From assembly GCA_029834535.1 (NCBI GenBank), contig JAQMWT010000481.1:1-64000 (forward strand): a stretch of 64,000 bases of DNA, in the 5' to 3' direction. This document shows, piece by piece, positions 52,710 to 63,373 of the stretch (its first letter is position 1; every line of letters begins with the position of its first letter). The notes below the pieces were generated by a model that worked only from the letters and a program-made list of their open reading frames with translations, was not told the DNA's origin and made no database searches. The stretch comes from Chrysophaeum taylorii. Its lineage: Eukaryota > Sar > Pelagophyceae > Pelagomonadales > Pelagomonadaceae. A program made the position numbers and the translations under genes.

Positions 52710-55700
52710 CTAGACGTTGTTGTTATCGTCGTCGTCGTCGTGGTCGTCGTCGTCGTCGTCGGGGGGGATCCGGTCGAGCGTGGTGAGCTCGTAGTGGTCG
52801 TCGTCGTCGTCGCGTTCGGCGCCGATTATGAGGTGCTCGTCCTTGCCCTCGTCGAAGAGGTTGGAGGCGACCGACGGAGAGATGGGGGTCACGGTGGAGA
52901 CGAGGGAGGCGCCGAGGGCGGCTTGGAGGGCGCGCTCGCCGATGGCGGTCGCGGTGACCGAGGCGGCGAGGTAGCCGAGGACCATCTGGGCGCAGCAGGC
53001 TAAAGCCAGGACAACGCAGCCCGGGCGGACGTGGACGCCGAGGCGGAAGCAGGTGTTGTCGCCGTCCAAAGCGCGGTCGAAGAAGGCGTCGAGGTAGCCG
53101 TCGACGTCTTCGCACTGATCCTTGGCGAGACTGTCGGCGAGCTTGGCCGTTTGCGTGGCGGTGGCGAGGATCGCGACGAGGTAGACGTCGAGGGAGCTCC
53201 AGCCGTAGGCGGTGTCGGAGAGCGCGAGGAGGCGGAGTTGGGCCGGGGGCGCGAGAGGTACGAGCCAGAGGACGGCGAGGAGTGCGACGTGGACGAGGGG
53301 GGCGACGCAGGCGAAGAAGAGGACGTAGGCTTCGAGGAGACGGACGAGGGGTCTCCAGGCGTCGTTTGGCGTGGTCGAGGCGAGGGCGCGAGCGAGGCCT
53401 GGTGCGGTGTAGAAGCGGTCGCTCTCGTTGCCAGAGACGTCGATCGCGAAGCCGACGGCGCCGCCGATCTCGAATTCGACGGCGACGAGCGTTAACGAGG
53501 CGACCAGAAGCGCGCCGGCGGCGAGGACCGCGGGTCCCACGAGGCGTTGCCACCAGCGCGGGGGTTTTCCCTTGAGGGGATGGCAACAGAGCGGCGCGCG
53601 CAGGGGCGCGACGACGACAGCAGCTTTATTATTGTTTTCCTCCTGCTGCTCGGAAGAAGGACGACGGTGGAAGACGGCGCCGGAGAAGGCAGAGAAGCGG
53701 TCGCGGCCGAGGCCGTGGACGCGGCGGTGGAGATTCAAGAGGATCTGGCCGAGGCACATGGAGGTGAAGGTCGCGAGGCAAAAGGCGTAGAAGGCGTAGC
53801 GAGCTTCGACGAAGACCCGAGCCCGGAAGGACGCGTCTTCTCGTTCCGCGTCGACCTCGAGGTCGACGTAAAAGCCGACGATCAAGAAGACGACGATGAA
53901 GACGTCGATGAAGGACCATTTGGAGAGCATTTCGACCATCCGCCACGCGAACTCGCGGCGTCGCGGCGATAGGTTGCGGCGGGTGTAGCCCCACAACAGA
54001 ATCGAGAGCTCGACGTAGGGCCAGGCTCCCGACAAGAGCGCGACCAAAAAGGCGAGCAGGATGCTTCCGGCGCGCCACAATTCGGCGACGGAATCTACGA
54101 GGGAGAGGCGGGTGTCGGTGCCGAGCCAGATGGTCTCCTTCCCGTCTAAGAGCCGAAAGTCGAGGCGGACGCGAGCCTGGGCTGCGAGGGCGACGTTGGA
54201 GGACGCGAGGACGGCCGCGTTCATTAGGATCACGCAGAGCAGCGCATACTTGGCCGGCCGCGGCGCGTCGGAGGCTGCGAAAAGCGAGTGGTTCTCTTCT
54301 GGCAGCGGCGGCGGCGGCGGTCCGCCGAGCCAGTTCTCGACGTAGTGCAGCGCGTCCTCCTCCTCCTCCTCCGGGTGCACGGGTGGTTTCGTCATCAAGC
54401 CGCGCGCCTTGGAGACGAGAGCTGCTAGCATTCGAGACGACCCGGAGAGAGCTTTCCGGCGAAACCAAATCAACCCAAAAGCGAAGAACATGACGACCAC
54501 GATCAGCAGGACAGACAAGAAGTCGACGGTCGAGGCGAGAGTTTCGTTCTGGCCCGTCGCTCCTTTAGAAGTTTCCGATGGCCTCGAGCCGCGGCGGTCT
54601 TGGCGGTCGGCGACCGGCGCGTTCGGAGAGAGTTCGAGACACGTCTCCCTCGCGGTCGAGAGCTGCGCGTCTATCGCATCGTTCGCGAGCCAAATTGCCT
54701 CGCGGCGAGCGGTGTCGAAATCGACGTAGTCGCGGACTAGCCCGACGGCCGTCCGGAGGGCTGCGTTGACGACGTCGTCTAGGCCTTCGACGTCCGCCGA
54801 GGCCGCGCTTCCGACGGATCCTATTTTCGCGCGAACTGAACGTATAGCGACGGCTTGGACCGTCGACGCGAGACACGCGGGGAGCGGGAAATCGCCTTTC
54901 CGAGTAAAGAGCTGGTTCAGGCCTAAATCGGTGCCCCAGTTCATCCGCTCCAAAGCCGACTGGTCGATCCACGCGTCGACGAAAAGGTCCTCGATCAGCG
55001 ATCTCGCGATCGATACGTTGGCTCGAATCGTAGCTTTGCCGACGGGCGAGTCGACGAGGACCGTAGCGCCGACCGTAAACTCTCCGTTTAATTCGGCTCC
55101 GAGCAGAGAAACGCGTCGTTCGGAGAGGAGGGCGTCGACGCCGCCGGGAAATATCGTAAGATTAGTGAGGGCGTCTTTCAAATCGCTCGCGAAGACTTTG
55201 CTGATTGTTACCGTCGTATCCAGCACCCCGATCCTCGCCCTGCCGCCGTCCTCCGCGATCGTAATCGTCGACGCGTCCTCCTCCTCCAGGGCCTCCAAAA
55301 CGCCCAGAGCAACGTCGAGGGCGTCGACGTGATGGACTTCGCGGGCCGCGCGACGCACGAGCTCTGATTCGTTCAACTTCACCAGCACCCCTTGTTGTTT
55401 TTTGGAGGAAGAAGGACCGCAAGACTGGTTCGAGACCGCGACGAGTTCGCGTCGCAGGCGCGTCGTCGCGTCCTCGGCGAGGGCGTCTATCTGGCGATCG
55501 ACCGCACAGTCCACAAAGTCCCGGAGCCCGAGGTCCACGAGCTTGATTATTGCGGGGATCACGTTCTGTCCGATTTGCGTTTCCAGGTCGTCGTCGTCGG
55601 AAGACGAGATTCGCGTAATCAAGAGGTTCGACCGAGAGTAGTTCGCTTCGAGGCGCTCGACCGCGCAATCTCTGACCCGAAAGCCAGCAGCCACGCAGTC

Positions 55701-57590
55701 CGCGTCGAGGGATTGGCCGACGCGAAATTCGGCGAGGCCGCGCCGCGTGTCGCGCGGCACTACGATCAGAGTTCCTACGCCACGGATCGACGCGTTGCCT
55801 ACGGTCGCGGCCAGAGACGCGTCGAAATTGAGGATTGGACAAGCGAGGGACTGAACGACCCAATCGCCCAGGTCGTTGATGGCAAAGCTAATCCCGACGT
55901 CCCCTCGAGCGTAGAACTCGGCGGTCTCCAAGCCCGCAGAGAAAGCTGCCGAACTGCCCAATCCTCTCGCGTCTAAAGACGCGCGTAGTTTTCCGATTCC
56001 GATCTGCGACAAAGGGATCGACGACGTCGCCGTCACGTTTTTTATCGCGATCGACGCGTTCGACAGCAACGCCGGAGACGACTCGTCCTCCTCTTCTTCT
56101 TCCAGAAAGTACCGAAACACGACGAAGCTTCCGCAGGAGTCTGTCGTGGTCGTCTTCATGGTCAAATCAGATCCGACGCACTTTCCCGAACCGTAAGCCG
56201 TCAGAATACCTCCGAGGTACCGCCACCGCTGCGCGTCGGCGTCGGCGCACGCGGCGAGGGTCACGCCATCCACCAAGCAGAGCCCGGACCCGTCGTTCAC
56301 CACGAACCCTCCCGTCTCCTTGAAGGACCAGAACGCCGAAGACCCGTACCTCGTCGCGTTGCCCGCGTTCGTCAGCAGAGCGCCGCAATCGCGGAGAGAA
56401 ACTCCGTCGAGGCACTGGTCGGTGCCGTTCAGCACGATCAAGGTCCGCTTCTCGCCCGCGACGCTCGACGCGGGAGGGTCCTGCGTGAACGAAAGAGGCT
56501 CTTCGCACGCTTCGCAGACGACGAGATTCGTTGCGCATTCTTTATCCTCCGAAAACGTTCCGTCGACCCCCAAACACCAACCCGACCACCAGAGCGTCGT
56601 CGTCGCGTTCGGAGTCCCCCGCACCTCAAACTGCTGGGAAGGGCTGGCGACGCAGAGCGCGGGTTGGATTCGGAAATCAACGACCGTGCCGCAGGAGCCT
56701 GGACTCGCGAGGAGGTACCACCAACGATCGGCCGCGTCTTTTTTCTCGTCGTTTGTCCGAAAAAACTCGAACGGCCCGTCAACCTCGAGCGGCGCCGCGC
56801 TGACGATCGGCAGGTCGAAGCGCGCGGCAAAGTCGAGGCCCGCCCCGAACAACTCGCGCGCCGAAGGCTCGCCGGCAGCGCGGTAAGCTTCGGCGATCAA
56901 CGACGCCCCGGGACCGGTCGAATTCTCGACCGCCGCTTGCCAGGCGACGCCCTCCGCCGCCGCGATCCTCGCCTCCTCCTCCGCGCCGCCTTGGATCGTG
57001 CAGGCTTCGAGCCCCGCCGACCGCACGAGAGACGTGAGATCCGCGGTGATAAAATCCTCCAAAGAATCACAAACCAGAGATTCGATCGACGACGCGAGGA
57101 CGTCGCCGAAAGAGTCGACGAAGAGATCCAAAAAATCGCCCAACGCGTCCCCTCTCGTCGAGATGTCGCGGAGGGTGATGTCGGCGCGGCAGTTGGTTGC
57201 TCGGAGAGAGTAGGGGGCCCCCGCGGCATCGAGGTCCAGTACCAAATCGATTCGAACGTCAGAGTTACGGAGCTTGGCCTCCACCTTTCCGTCCCCGCGT
57301 ACGTTCCCGAACAACGTCCCGTACTTCCACTCGTAGTCTCCCTCGCACTCGGCGTCGAGACCCCCGACCTCCAGCCGAAGCGTCGTGCCCGACCTGTACT
57401 CGGCGTTGATCGTGTCGACGTCCAGCTCCTCGCACTCCATATCCTCCACCTCCACCTCCACCCCGCTGAACGTCTCCTCGTAGTCTGTCTGCACCTCGAT
57501 CTTTATCGCATCGAACCACTCGTCCAGCGTCGAGGCGCGCTCGAGCGCGGCGGCCGAGGTGGACGCGACCAGCAACACCACCACCACCAT
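52710..57590 (-). CDS. Large membrane protein: TULIP/BPI-like, ricin-type lectin and PqiA-like domains
   Basis: The Met at 57,590 starts a signal peptide (MVVVVLLVASTSAAALERAS); an earlier Met adds only WA and H repeats from microsatellites. The protein has 1,626 residues. Residues about 20-280 and again about 500-990 have BPI/LBP-like (TULIP) character, with alternating strands and paired cysteines (for example DLFVDSFGDVLASSIESLVC). Residues about 290-480 form a ricin-B-like lectin with GLCLVDGVTLAACADADAQRW followed by RYL. A first membrane segment is at about 1,020-1,040 (VLLIVVVMFFAFGLIWF). Then two PqiA-like blocks follow: EMLSKWSFIDVFIVVFLIV and AYGWSSLDVYLVAILATATQ, each in a set of membrane spans. 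In bacteria PqiA works with MCE lipid-transfer proteins, so a role in lipid transfer is inferred. The acidic C-terminus comes from GAC repeats. No intron seen. Confidence 0.75.
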   Translation of the reverse strand: MVVVVLLVASTSAAALERASTLDEWFDAIKIEVQTDYEETFSGVEVEVEDMECEELDVDTINAEYRSGTTLRLEVGGLDAECEGDYEWKYGTLFGNVRGDGKVEAKLRNSDVRIDLVLDLDAAGAPYSLRATNCRADITLRDISTRGDALGDFLDLFVDSFGDVLASSIESLVCDSLEDFITADLTSLVRSAGLEACTIQGGAEEEARIAAAEGVAWQAAVENSTGPGASLIAEAYRAAGEPSARELFGAGLDFAARFDLPIVSAAPLEVDGPFEFFRTNDEKKDAADRWWYLLASPGSCGTVVDFRIQPALCVASPSQQFEVRGTPNATTTLWWSGWCLGVDGTFSEDKECATNLVVCEACEEPLSFTQDPPASSVAGEKRTLIVLNGTDQCLDGVSLRDCGALLTNAGNATRYGSSAFWSFKETGGFVVNDGSGLCLVDGVTLAACADADAQRWRYLGGILTAYGSGKCVGSDLTMKTTTTDSCGSFVVFRYFLEEEEEDESSPALLSNASIAIKNVTATSSIPLSQIGIGKLRASLDARGLGSSAAFSAGLETAEFYARGDVGISFAINDLGDWVVQSLACPILNFDASLAATVGNASIRGVGTLIVVPRDTRRGLAEFRVGQSLDADCVAAGFRVRDCAVERLEANYSRSNLLITRISSSDDDDLETQIGQNVIPAIIKLVDLGLRDFVDCAVDRQIDALAEDATTRLRRELVAVSNQSCGPSSSKKQQGVLVKLNESELVRRAAREVHHVDALDVALGVLEALEEEDASTITIAEDGGRARIGVLDTTVTISKVFASDLKDALTNLTIFPGGVDALLSERRVSLLGAELNGEFTVGATVLVDSPVGKATIRANVSIARSLIEDLFVDAWIDQSALERMNWGTDLGLNQLFTRKGDFPLPACLASTVQAVAIRSVRAKIGSVGSAASADVEGLDDVVNAALRTAVGLVRDYVDFDTARREAIWLANDAIDAQLSTARETCLELSPNAPVADRQDRRGSRPSETSKGATGQNETLASTVDFLSVLLIVVVMFFAFGLIWFRRKALSGSSRMLAALVSKARGLMTKPPVHPEEEEEDALHYVENWLGGPPPPPLPEENHSLFAASDAPRPAKYALLCVILMNAAVLASSNVALAAQARVRLDFRLLDGKETIWLGTDTRLSLVDSVAELWRAGSILLAFLVALLSGAWPYVELSILLWGYTRRNLSPRRREFAWRMVEMLSKWSFIDVFIVVFLIVGFYVDLEVDAEREDASFRARVFVEARYAFYAFCLATFTSMCLGQILLNLHRRVHGLGRDRFSAFSGAVFHRRPSSEQQEENNNKAAVVVAPLRAPLCCHPLKGKPPRWWQRLVGPAVLAAGALLVASLTLVAVEFEIGGAVGFAIDVSGNESDRFYTAPGLARALASTTPNDAWRPLVRLLEAYVLFFACVAPLVHVALLAVLWLVPLAPPAQLRLLALSDTAYGWSSLDVYLVAILATATQTAKLADSLAKDQCEDVDGYLDAFFDRALDGDNTCFRLGVHVRPGCVVLALACCAQMVLGYLAASVTATAIGERALQAALGASLVSTVTPISPSVASNLFDEGKDEHLIIGAERDDDDDHYELTTLDRIPPDDDDDDHDDDDDNNNV

Positions 57591-57612
57591 GCGATGATGA
57601 TGATGATGATGA

Positions 57613-57664
57613 CAAGCCCAAGCCCAAGCCCAAGCCCAAGCCCAAGCCCAAGCCCAAGCCCATC
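57613..57664 (+). repeat. CCCAAG hexanucleotide array
   Basis: About eight units just upstream of the TULIP-PqiA gene start, followed on the gene side by a GAT array (57,593-57,612). Confidence 0.95.
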
Positions 57665-57820
57665 CCATCCCAGAGGGGGTTTCGTGCGCGCGCAGGGAAC
57701 AATCCCATAGGGCTGAACCTCTAGTATTCAGACATATTCAGACATAAATGTATAATAAACCGCCGGCAACACGGCCGCAAAGTGCTCGGAAAGATATAGC
57801 GACGACGACGACGACGACGA

Positions 57821-59979
57821 ATGCAGCACCACCTCGAATCTCTCGTCCAAATCCTCGTCGCGGACCTCAACCGCCTGCACGAACGGCTGCAACGGGTCGA
57901 GCACGACCACGCCACCAAGCTCTCGCAGCTCGCGTCCACCATCGATCTCCTCGCAGCCAACGTCCAGGGCGGCGGCGGGTTCGAGGAGGAGGACGACGAC
58001 GAACAACACCACCCACCACCTCCGTCCCAACAGAGCTTGACCCCGAAGCACCGCGCGAGGAAGCGATGGCACTGGGCGTACGCGAAGATCAGGCTGCGCC
58101 GCATTCCTTCGCGCGTCCCCATCGATAAAGCAAAACTCGGCCCTCGAAATTCGATGGCCGTCAGGTTGCGCCGAGTCGAGGAAAAATTGGACAATGCCCA
58201 CTACCATATCAGCGTGTTAGTGCGCGAGGCGGGCCCCGACCACGTGCGGGCGGCAATGGAACGCGCGGAAAAGGTCGAGGCCGACTCGAGGGATTGTTCG
58301 GTTCGTTTCCGAGCCGAGACGCGGATCGTCGCGACTAAACTGACGGCCGTCGAGGTCGACGTCGACACCCTCAAAATCAAAACCAAAGAGATCGACAGGC
58401 GGACCGAGGATCACGCGGTGGAACTCCAATCCCTGAGCACGCGGATCGAAGGAGTCGCCGAGACGGCGACGGCCGCCGCCGACCTCGTTTCGTCGCGACT
58501 CGCCGGGAATACTGCCGCCACCAACGACATAAATCTCGTCCGTCGGAGGCTCCCGCCGTTGCTCGCCACCTTGGCCGACGTCGTCTCGAACCAAGCCTCC
58601 TCCAAGGACCTTCGGAGGGGGGGGAGAAAAAAAAATAATTTCGTCCTCAAAAATCGCCTCGAAGCCGTTCGCGCCCACCTCGCCGCCGCGCGACTTGACG
58701 TCCTCGCCGACTCGACCGGAGCTGCACCCGACGACTGGCACGAGGCCGTCGAGGAGACGGCGAGATTTTTGCACGCGACAATTCTCGACGACGACGACGA
58801 CGACGCTCTTTCGCTCGGCAACGTGATAGTAGCTTTCCCGACTCCCGACGACCTCCGAAGGGACTTCACCAATATTACCGAGGACGACGTCGAGGCGCTC
58901 GCAGCGCTCGGCACGGCCTGTTCCACTGTCAGAGATCTGGTCGAGGTCTGTCGCCGCGTCCTGGCGGAAGCCCTCCTCGTCGACGACGAGAAGAACCGCC
59001 GCGGACGCCGACTCGGGATGCTCGCGCTGGACGCGTGGTACGCGTCACCTGCCGGACCCGGCGGCCGCCGCACCGTAACGCGCTTCGACGCCTGCGACGC
59101 CGGCATCGTCGCCGCCCAAGCAGCGCTCGGGCTCAGCGCCGGAACGCAACTAAACCTAACGGCTCGCGTCCGCGACCTCGAGAGAGCGAACAAAAACGAC
59201 GATCTGCGTGCGGCCGCCGCTTCTTCATCAGATGCCGCCGCCAAGGCTGCCAACCAGGCCATCGAAGACCTCCAGGCGTTCCGCGCGGCGCTCAACCACA
59301 CCAACAATACCATCGACGAGCTGCGCCAGGACCTCCGCGCCAAGGCGGGGCAGCACGACACCGCGGCGACCCTCGGGGTGCTTCGGACTGAAATCCTCAG
59401 ACTCGCGACGACGGCCGTAGGCACGCACCAACTTCAGGCAGGCCTCAAGACCAAGCTCGACCGCAAGGACATCAACCGCATCGCGGCCCTCGTCGCCAAC
59501 GGGAACCTGCCCGGCATTAACCCCGCGGTCGCCGCCAAGCTCCAAATCCCGGACTTCCGATGCCTCTCGTGCGATCGCCCGTTGCCCTCCCAGGCCCTCG
59601 CGCTTTCAGCCATGGTCCGCCACTGCGCTGCCGACACCCTCGACAGACCCACCACGGCACCTACGGTCTCCATCCCCGAAGACGAAGAAGAAGAACAAGA
59701 CGCCGCCGCCGCCGCGCGAAGAACCCACCGCAGCTGCCGCGCGACGAAAAGCCCCTGCGACAAACACGACGACCCGGCCGACGACGATGTCTATCACTCC
59801 AAGTGCGGCTTTCTACGATCCTTGTTCTTCTTGATTTTCACCACCGCAGGTCCACATTCTCCAAGTACCACCGCATCATGCCGGCGCAAACAACACCTCT
59901 CCGCGCGGCGTCGGCGGGCTCCAGCGCGCCGAGTAGACACCTCCACCCCGCTGCTCCTTTTTTCTTCGACGCCTCCTAG
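57821..59979 (+). CDS. Long coiled-coil protein with C-terminal CLSCDRP motif
   Basis: Two exons, 57,821-59,802 and 59,850-59,979. The 47-nt intron (GTGCGG..CCGCAG, pyrimidine-rich 3' half) joins VYHSK to STFSKYHRIMPAQTTPLRAA, which looks like a real tail. Without splicing the frame would read through into low-quality sequence to 59,998. About 700 residues, mostly helical with heptads at 1-45, 115-250 and 460-560. RCLSCDRPL near residue 580 resembles the cysteine motif of the DUF4795/QRICH2-type coiled-coil proteins tied to cilia/flagella; this link is tentative. A D-run near residue 325 comes from GAC repeats. The gene is divergent from the TULIP-PqiA gene, about 230 bp between starts. Confidence 0.7.
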
Positions 59980-61212
59980 TATACTCCTCCCTATATAATT
60001 TGGCACGCTGCGGCGCCGCGCAGGAGGACTTCAAGCTGCTGTATTTTTTGAAGCTCGAGTGCTAAATGAGGCTTCTCGCATATGAACGAACTCGCCGATT
60101 GGGGGGGGGGGCAACCGGCCTGCGAAGCGCGAATGTGCCGCCCTGGAGGGCGGCCGATTTGGGAGCTGCACGTACGTCGCAGACCCGCCGCCCAGGGTCG
60201 ATGAAACACGAAATCAAGGCGCGTCGCCCCACATCCATCCATCGCGGGATTGATGCATACGGCGCATGCTCGACTCTTTGAGGAGGACAAAAAAAAAGAA
60301 TGCGTGGTCGACGACAACGCGCGATATGATGGCATCACTCATGCTGCCGTGGGCTGCGCTCGACAACAACGGGACCCAAGTGTCGAGGCATGCAAAATCC
60401 CTTCGGCTCGGAGTTGCGCGAACTGGGGTAATTACCGCGCCTAGTTCTTCGACATCTACACCATGGAAAGTCATCATTCACCTGCGCCACTCCTCTAGGT
60501 TGCGGATCTTGCTATCCGCCGCGCTGGGTTTCAGTCAGTCCCATGATGATCGGTCGAAAAGTCTGAAGGAGACCCCACCCGCCGCCGTTGCCGCCCATGG
60601 CGACGAATGTCGCAGGCTAGTTCGTTGAGCCGAGCGGATGAAAATTTCTGGTCTGGATGACGGAGTCGCACACATGGTTGTATATTATTATCTCGGCCGT
60701 GCCTACTACTTGTACAATGTGCTGCTGATGTTGCATTATACCGGAAGCTCGACTCGGCGTCCGTGGCAGGCGCGCGATGCAATAACAAGCCGGAAGGTCA
60801 GTGATGGAGGGAAAGATGATATGCGTTCAAGAGAGAAGAGCACCCCTAAAAAAAAAAAGCCAGGAGTCGTCGCTCTGATCCCCTGCCAGTCTGACGAAAG
60901 TCACCGAGCAGTCCCTCCACTAGCTCGCTGCGAATTTCGCTCCATGGAGTGCTGTAGTTTTGGAGCCAGAGTATCAGGCAAGTCGCGTTGGCTAACTTGC
61001 GCGCAGGCGCCGTTAGGCCTATCTCGGCCGTTTTCAATCTCTTGGCCATATGGCGAAGCTTGTTGCGAGGCTGCGCCGCGTCGTTTACCACATCCTTTAT
61101 TGCAAATCACCACTTGGAGGCTAAAATAAGGCGGGCGGCATGCGTGCTTAATTCCTTCCGCGTCGATACACCCTATATGCTACGTTCTTTGCGCTGGCAC
61201 CACACTCTCGAA
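59980..61212. other. Intergenic region without recognised gene
   Basis: Mixed composition. There are runs of G (60,101-60,110) and A (60,288-60,296; 60,849-60,859). A minus-strand frame at 60,846-61,091 has no recognised family. The right end abuts the Copia fragment. Confidence 0.5.
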
Positions 61213-61282
61213 TTGCGTCCAGGATGCCCTCCACAAACGGTATGCTGTAGAGCAGTTTGAACCTGTCCATACCCTCCTAGGC

Positions 61283-62362
61283 ATGCGTGTGTGTCGCACA
61301 TCTGACGGCTCCATTTCTCTGGATGTGCAAGCCAAGCTGGATGAACTCTTCGCTGATCACCCAGTCTTGCAGCAACTGACCCCGCTTAAATATCCTATGT
61401 CATCGTCCTTCAAGTATAAAGATGGCACTCCGAGCACTGAAACAGAGTTGTACATCAACTCGCACTTTGCCACCCTCCTTGGCAAGCTGGTGTTCATGCA
61501 AGTTGCCTGCAGACCCGACTTCTCGCAAGCCTTGGGCAGATGTTCGCGTGGTATGCATGCACCCACGTATGTTCACGTCCAAATGCTAGAGCATTTACTT
61601 CGCTACCTCAAGAAGCCGGGAAACCGCTCACTTCGCCTCTGGTTTCACCCTAAAGGTAATGCCGTTGAAGCTCACCTTCGCACTGTCTCCGCTAATCGAA
61701 TTGATCTATCCACTGTGGTTGACTACCAACCACAGGATGTATCTACTGGACAGTTTGACCCCTTAGTTGCCATGGTTGACGCTGACAATGCCCCTTCCTT
61801 AGCACAGGAAGATAGGAAATCTACCACCGGGTTTGTCTTCTATCTTTTCAACTGCCTCCTTATTGGTTGGAAAAGCAAACTTCAACCGATTCTCTCCTGC
61901 TCAACTCACGAAGCTGAGTTGATTGCCCTCAGTATTTGTGCTGATGAAGCTGTTTGGCTACGCAAGCTGCTGTTGGAACTCTCCTTTGTCGTCAACCCCA
62001 CCTTCTACGTCAACAATGCTAATGGTGAGAACACCGCTGACCCTGTTGACTTCGATGACAATGACAACCCAATTGCTGAAGATATGCGCTTCATCAGAAG
62101 CCTACCTCTTTTGTCTGACAATGCTGCCGCTGTTCACACCTCTAATGACCCAGATGGGTCCTCTCGATCCAAGGCACTGTCGACTAGATGGTTTAAGAAG
62201 CGTGAGTACGTATCGCTTCAGAAAATACGAGTCCATCATGTTCCCGGCAAGCTGAACGTGGCGGATGGCTTTACAAAACCACTTGCGGCTGAGTTCTCCA
62301 CTTTTCGTTCTCTACTCGGTATGATGCATCATGCCTCTCACGACAATCCTTTACAGGATTGA
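61283..62362 (+). CDS. Copia RNase H region, second copy (fossil)
   Basis: Same RNase H blocks as at 2,008-3,100 on the minus strand: DADNAPSLAQEDRKSTTGFV, IGWKSKLQ, STHEAELIALSICADEAVW. The end VHHVPGKLNVADGFTKPLA is the usual Copia pol C-terminal segment. Confidence 0.92.
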   Translation: MRVCRTSDGSISLDVQAKLDELFADHPVLQQLTPLKYPMSSSFKYKDGTPSTETELYINSHFATLLGKLVFMQVACRPDFSQALGRCSRGMHAPTYVHVQMLEHLLRYLKKPGNRSLRLWFHPKGNAVEAHLRTVSANRIDLSTVVDYQPQDVSTGQFDPLVAMVDADNAPSLAQEDRKSTTGFVFYLFNCLLIGWKSKLQPILSCSTHEAELIALSICADEAVWLRKLLLELSFVVNPTFYVNNANGENTADPVDFDDNDNPIAEDMRFIRSLPLLSDNAAAVHTSNDPDGSSRSKALSTRWFKKREYVSLQKIRVHHVPGKLNVADGFTKPLAAEFSTFRSLLGMMHHASHDNPLQD

Positions 62363-62379
62363 AGATACCTAACTCTAGT

Positions 62380-62400
62380 GACCGCAACGTCGTTAAACTA
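62380..62400 (+). repeat. 21-nt motif, second Copia copy
   Basis: GACCGCAACGTCGTTAAAC then TA on the plus strand. It lies just after the pol frame, as at 1,903-1,923 in the other copy. Confidence 0.88.
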
Positions 62401-62499
62401 TCCCTGGCCTTTCCTTCTCTTGCCACATTTTTTTTTGTACACGGGCGAGTGTTGTTCATGTCTTCTTGACACTCCCGTGGCCGTGGCATCTCTCCCAAG

Positions 62500-63373
62500 T
62501 TGTTTCAAAAGCGACAACCCATAACCACTGTCACTCCTACTACCTCCCAGGCTGCTACTGTCTCACCGACACCAGCGATGGCCTCAACATGGATTTTTGC
62601 CCTGATTGAACGAGGATTCTCTCGTTCTGAGAGCTTCCGTACTCCTGCCACGCCCGTTCTCTCTTCTGTTATGCGAGCGGAAATCTCTACGGCACTCAAC
62701 TCGATATATGAATCTGCCGACTCTTTACTGTTTGTGGAACTTACGACCTTCATATCCATGCGCCTACCCATTACTACATTTTGGGAAGCTGCTCCTGCTA
62801 TTACTTCTATTGGCTGCTACAGAGGCCCCAAACGCGAACGTTTCATCCTGTCATCCTACATTTCTTGCTTCTACCACATATAATTCGAAGTCACAAGCAC
62901 CTAGTGAACTCCCCACTGAAGTGCTGAGTTACCTCAACACAGATGACCACAAGAAGAATGGTCATATTCCCATCTCAACTATCACCACTAACATTTGTTG
63001 TGCTTGTCACAACACCGATCAGGCGCCCATACAACCTAACGTATGTGCACGTAATGCTACTTCCTTCCAACCCTCCTGTAACGGGTGCTCAGCTGGTCAT
63101 ATACGCGCAACCATCATACGCACGTATCATTTGCCAAAGGAGCTACATATTCTCTTGACCAGCAATCTAACGCAACATTCGTCACTTGCTCATTTAGTCT
63201 TATCAGTAACCGATGCAGCCACAGACGCCACTACTCAATTACCATTGGCACTGGATCTTCTTCGGCTTATTACTCAGATGCACCTGGAGCATCTTAACTT
63301 TCTTGTAACGCTCGAGCAAACACAAGCTCGTAAAACTCAGGCTATGTTCAAGCCACCAAATACCACCATGTGA
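62500..63373 (+). CDS. Copia envelope-like region, second copy (fossil)
   Basis: HFGKLLLLLLLLAATEAPNA gives a clear leader-like hydrophobic run. It is followed by ICCACHN, CARNATSF, CNGCSAG and SNLTQH, the same cysteines and sequons as in 341-1,402. The right end is truncated. Confidence 0.5.

Noticed and set aside
57591-57668. Upstream start of the TULIP-PqiA gene giving WAWAWA and HHHHHH
   Set aside because: Produced by CCCAAG and GAT arrays; the Met at 57,590 begins a proper signal peptide.
60846-61091. Minus-strand frame of 81 codons
   Set aside because: No family recognised, atypical base composition and a poly-F end from an A-run; not supported as a gene.
602-62400. The CGAAACGTC-containing motif as the 3' half of a hammerhead ribozyme
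   Set aside because: The GAAAC core is suggestive, but the sequence upstream of each copy I checked lacks a CTGANGA box at a workable distance.
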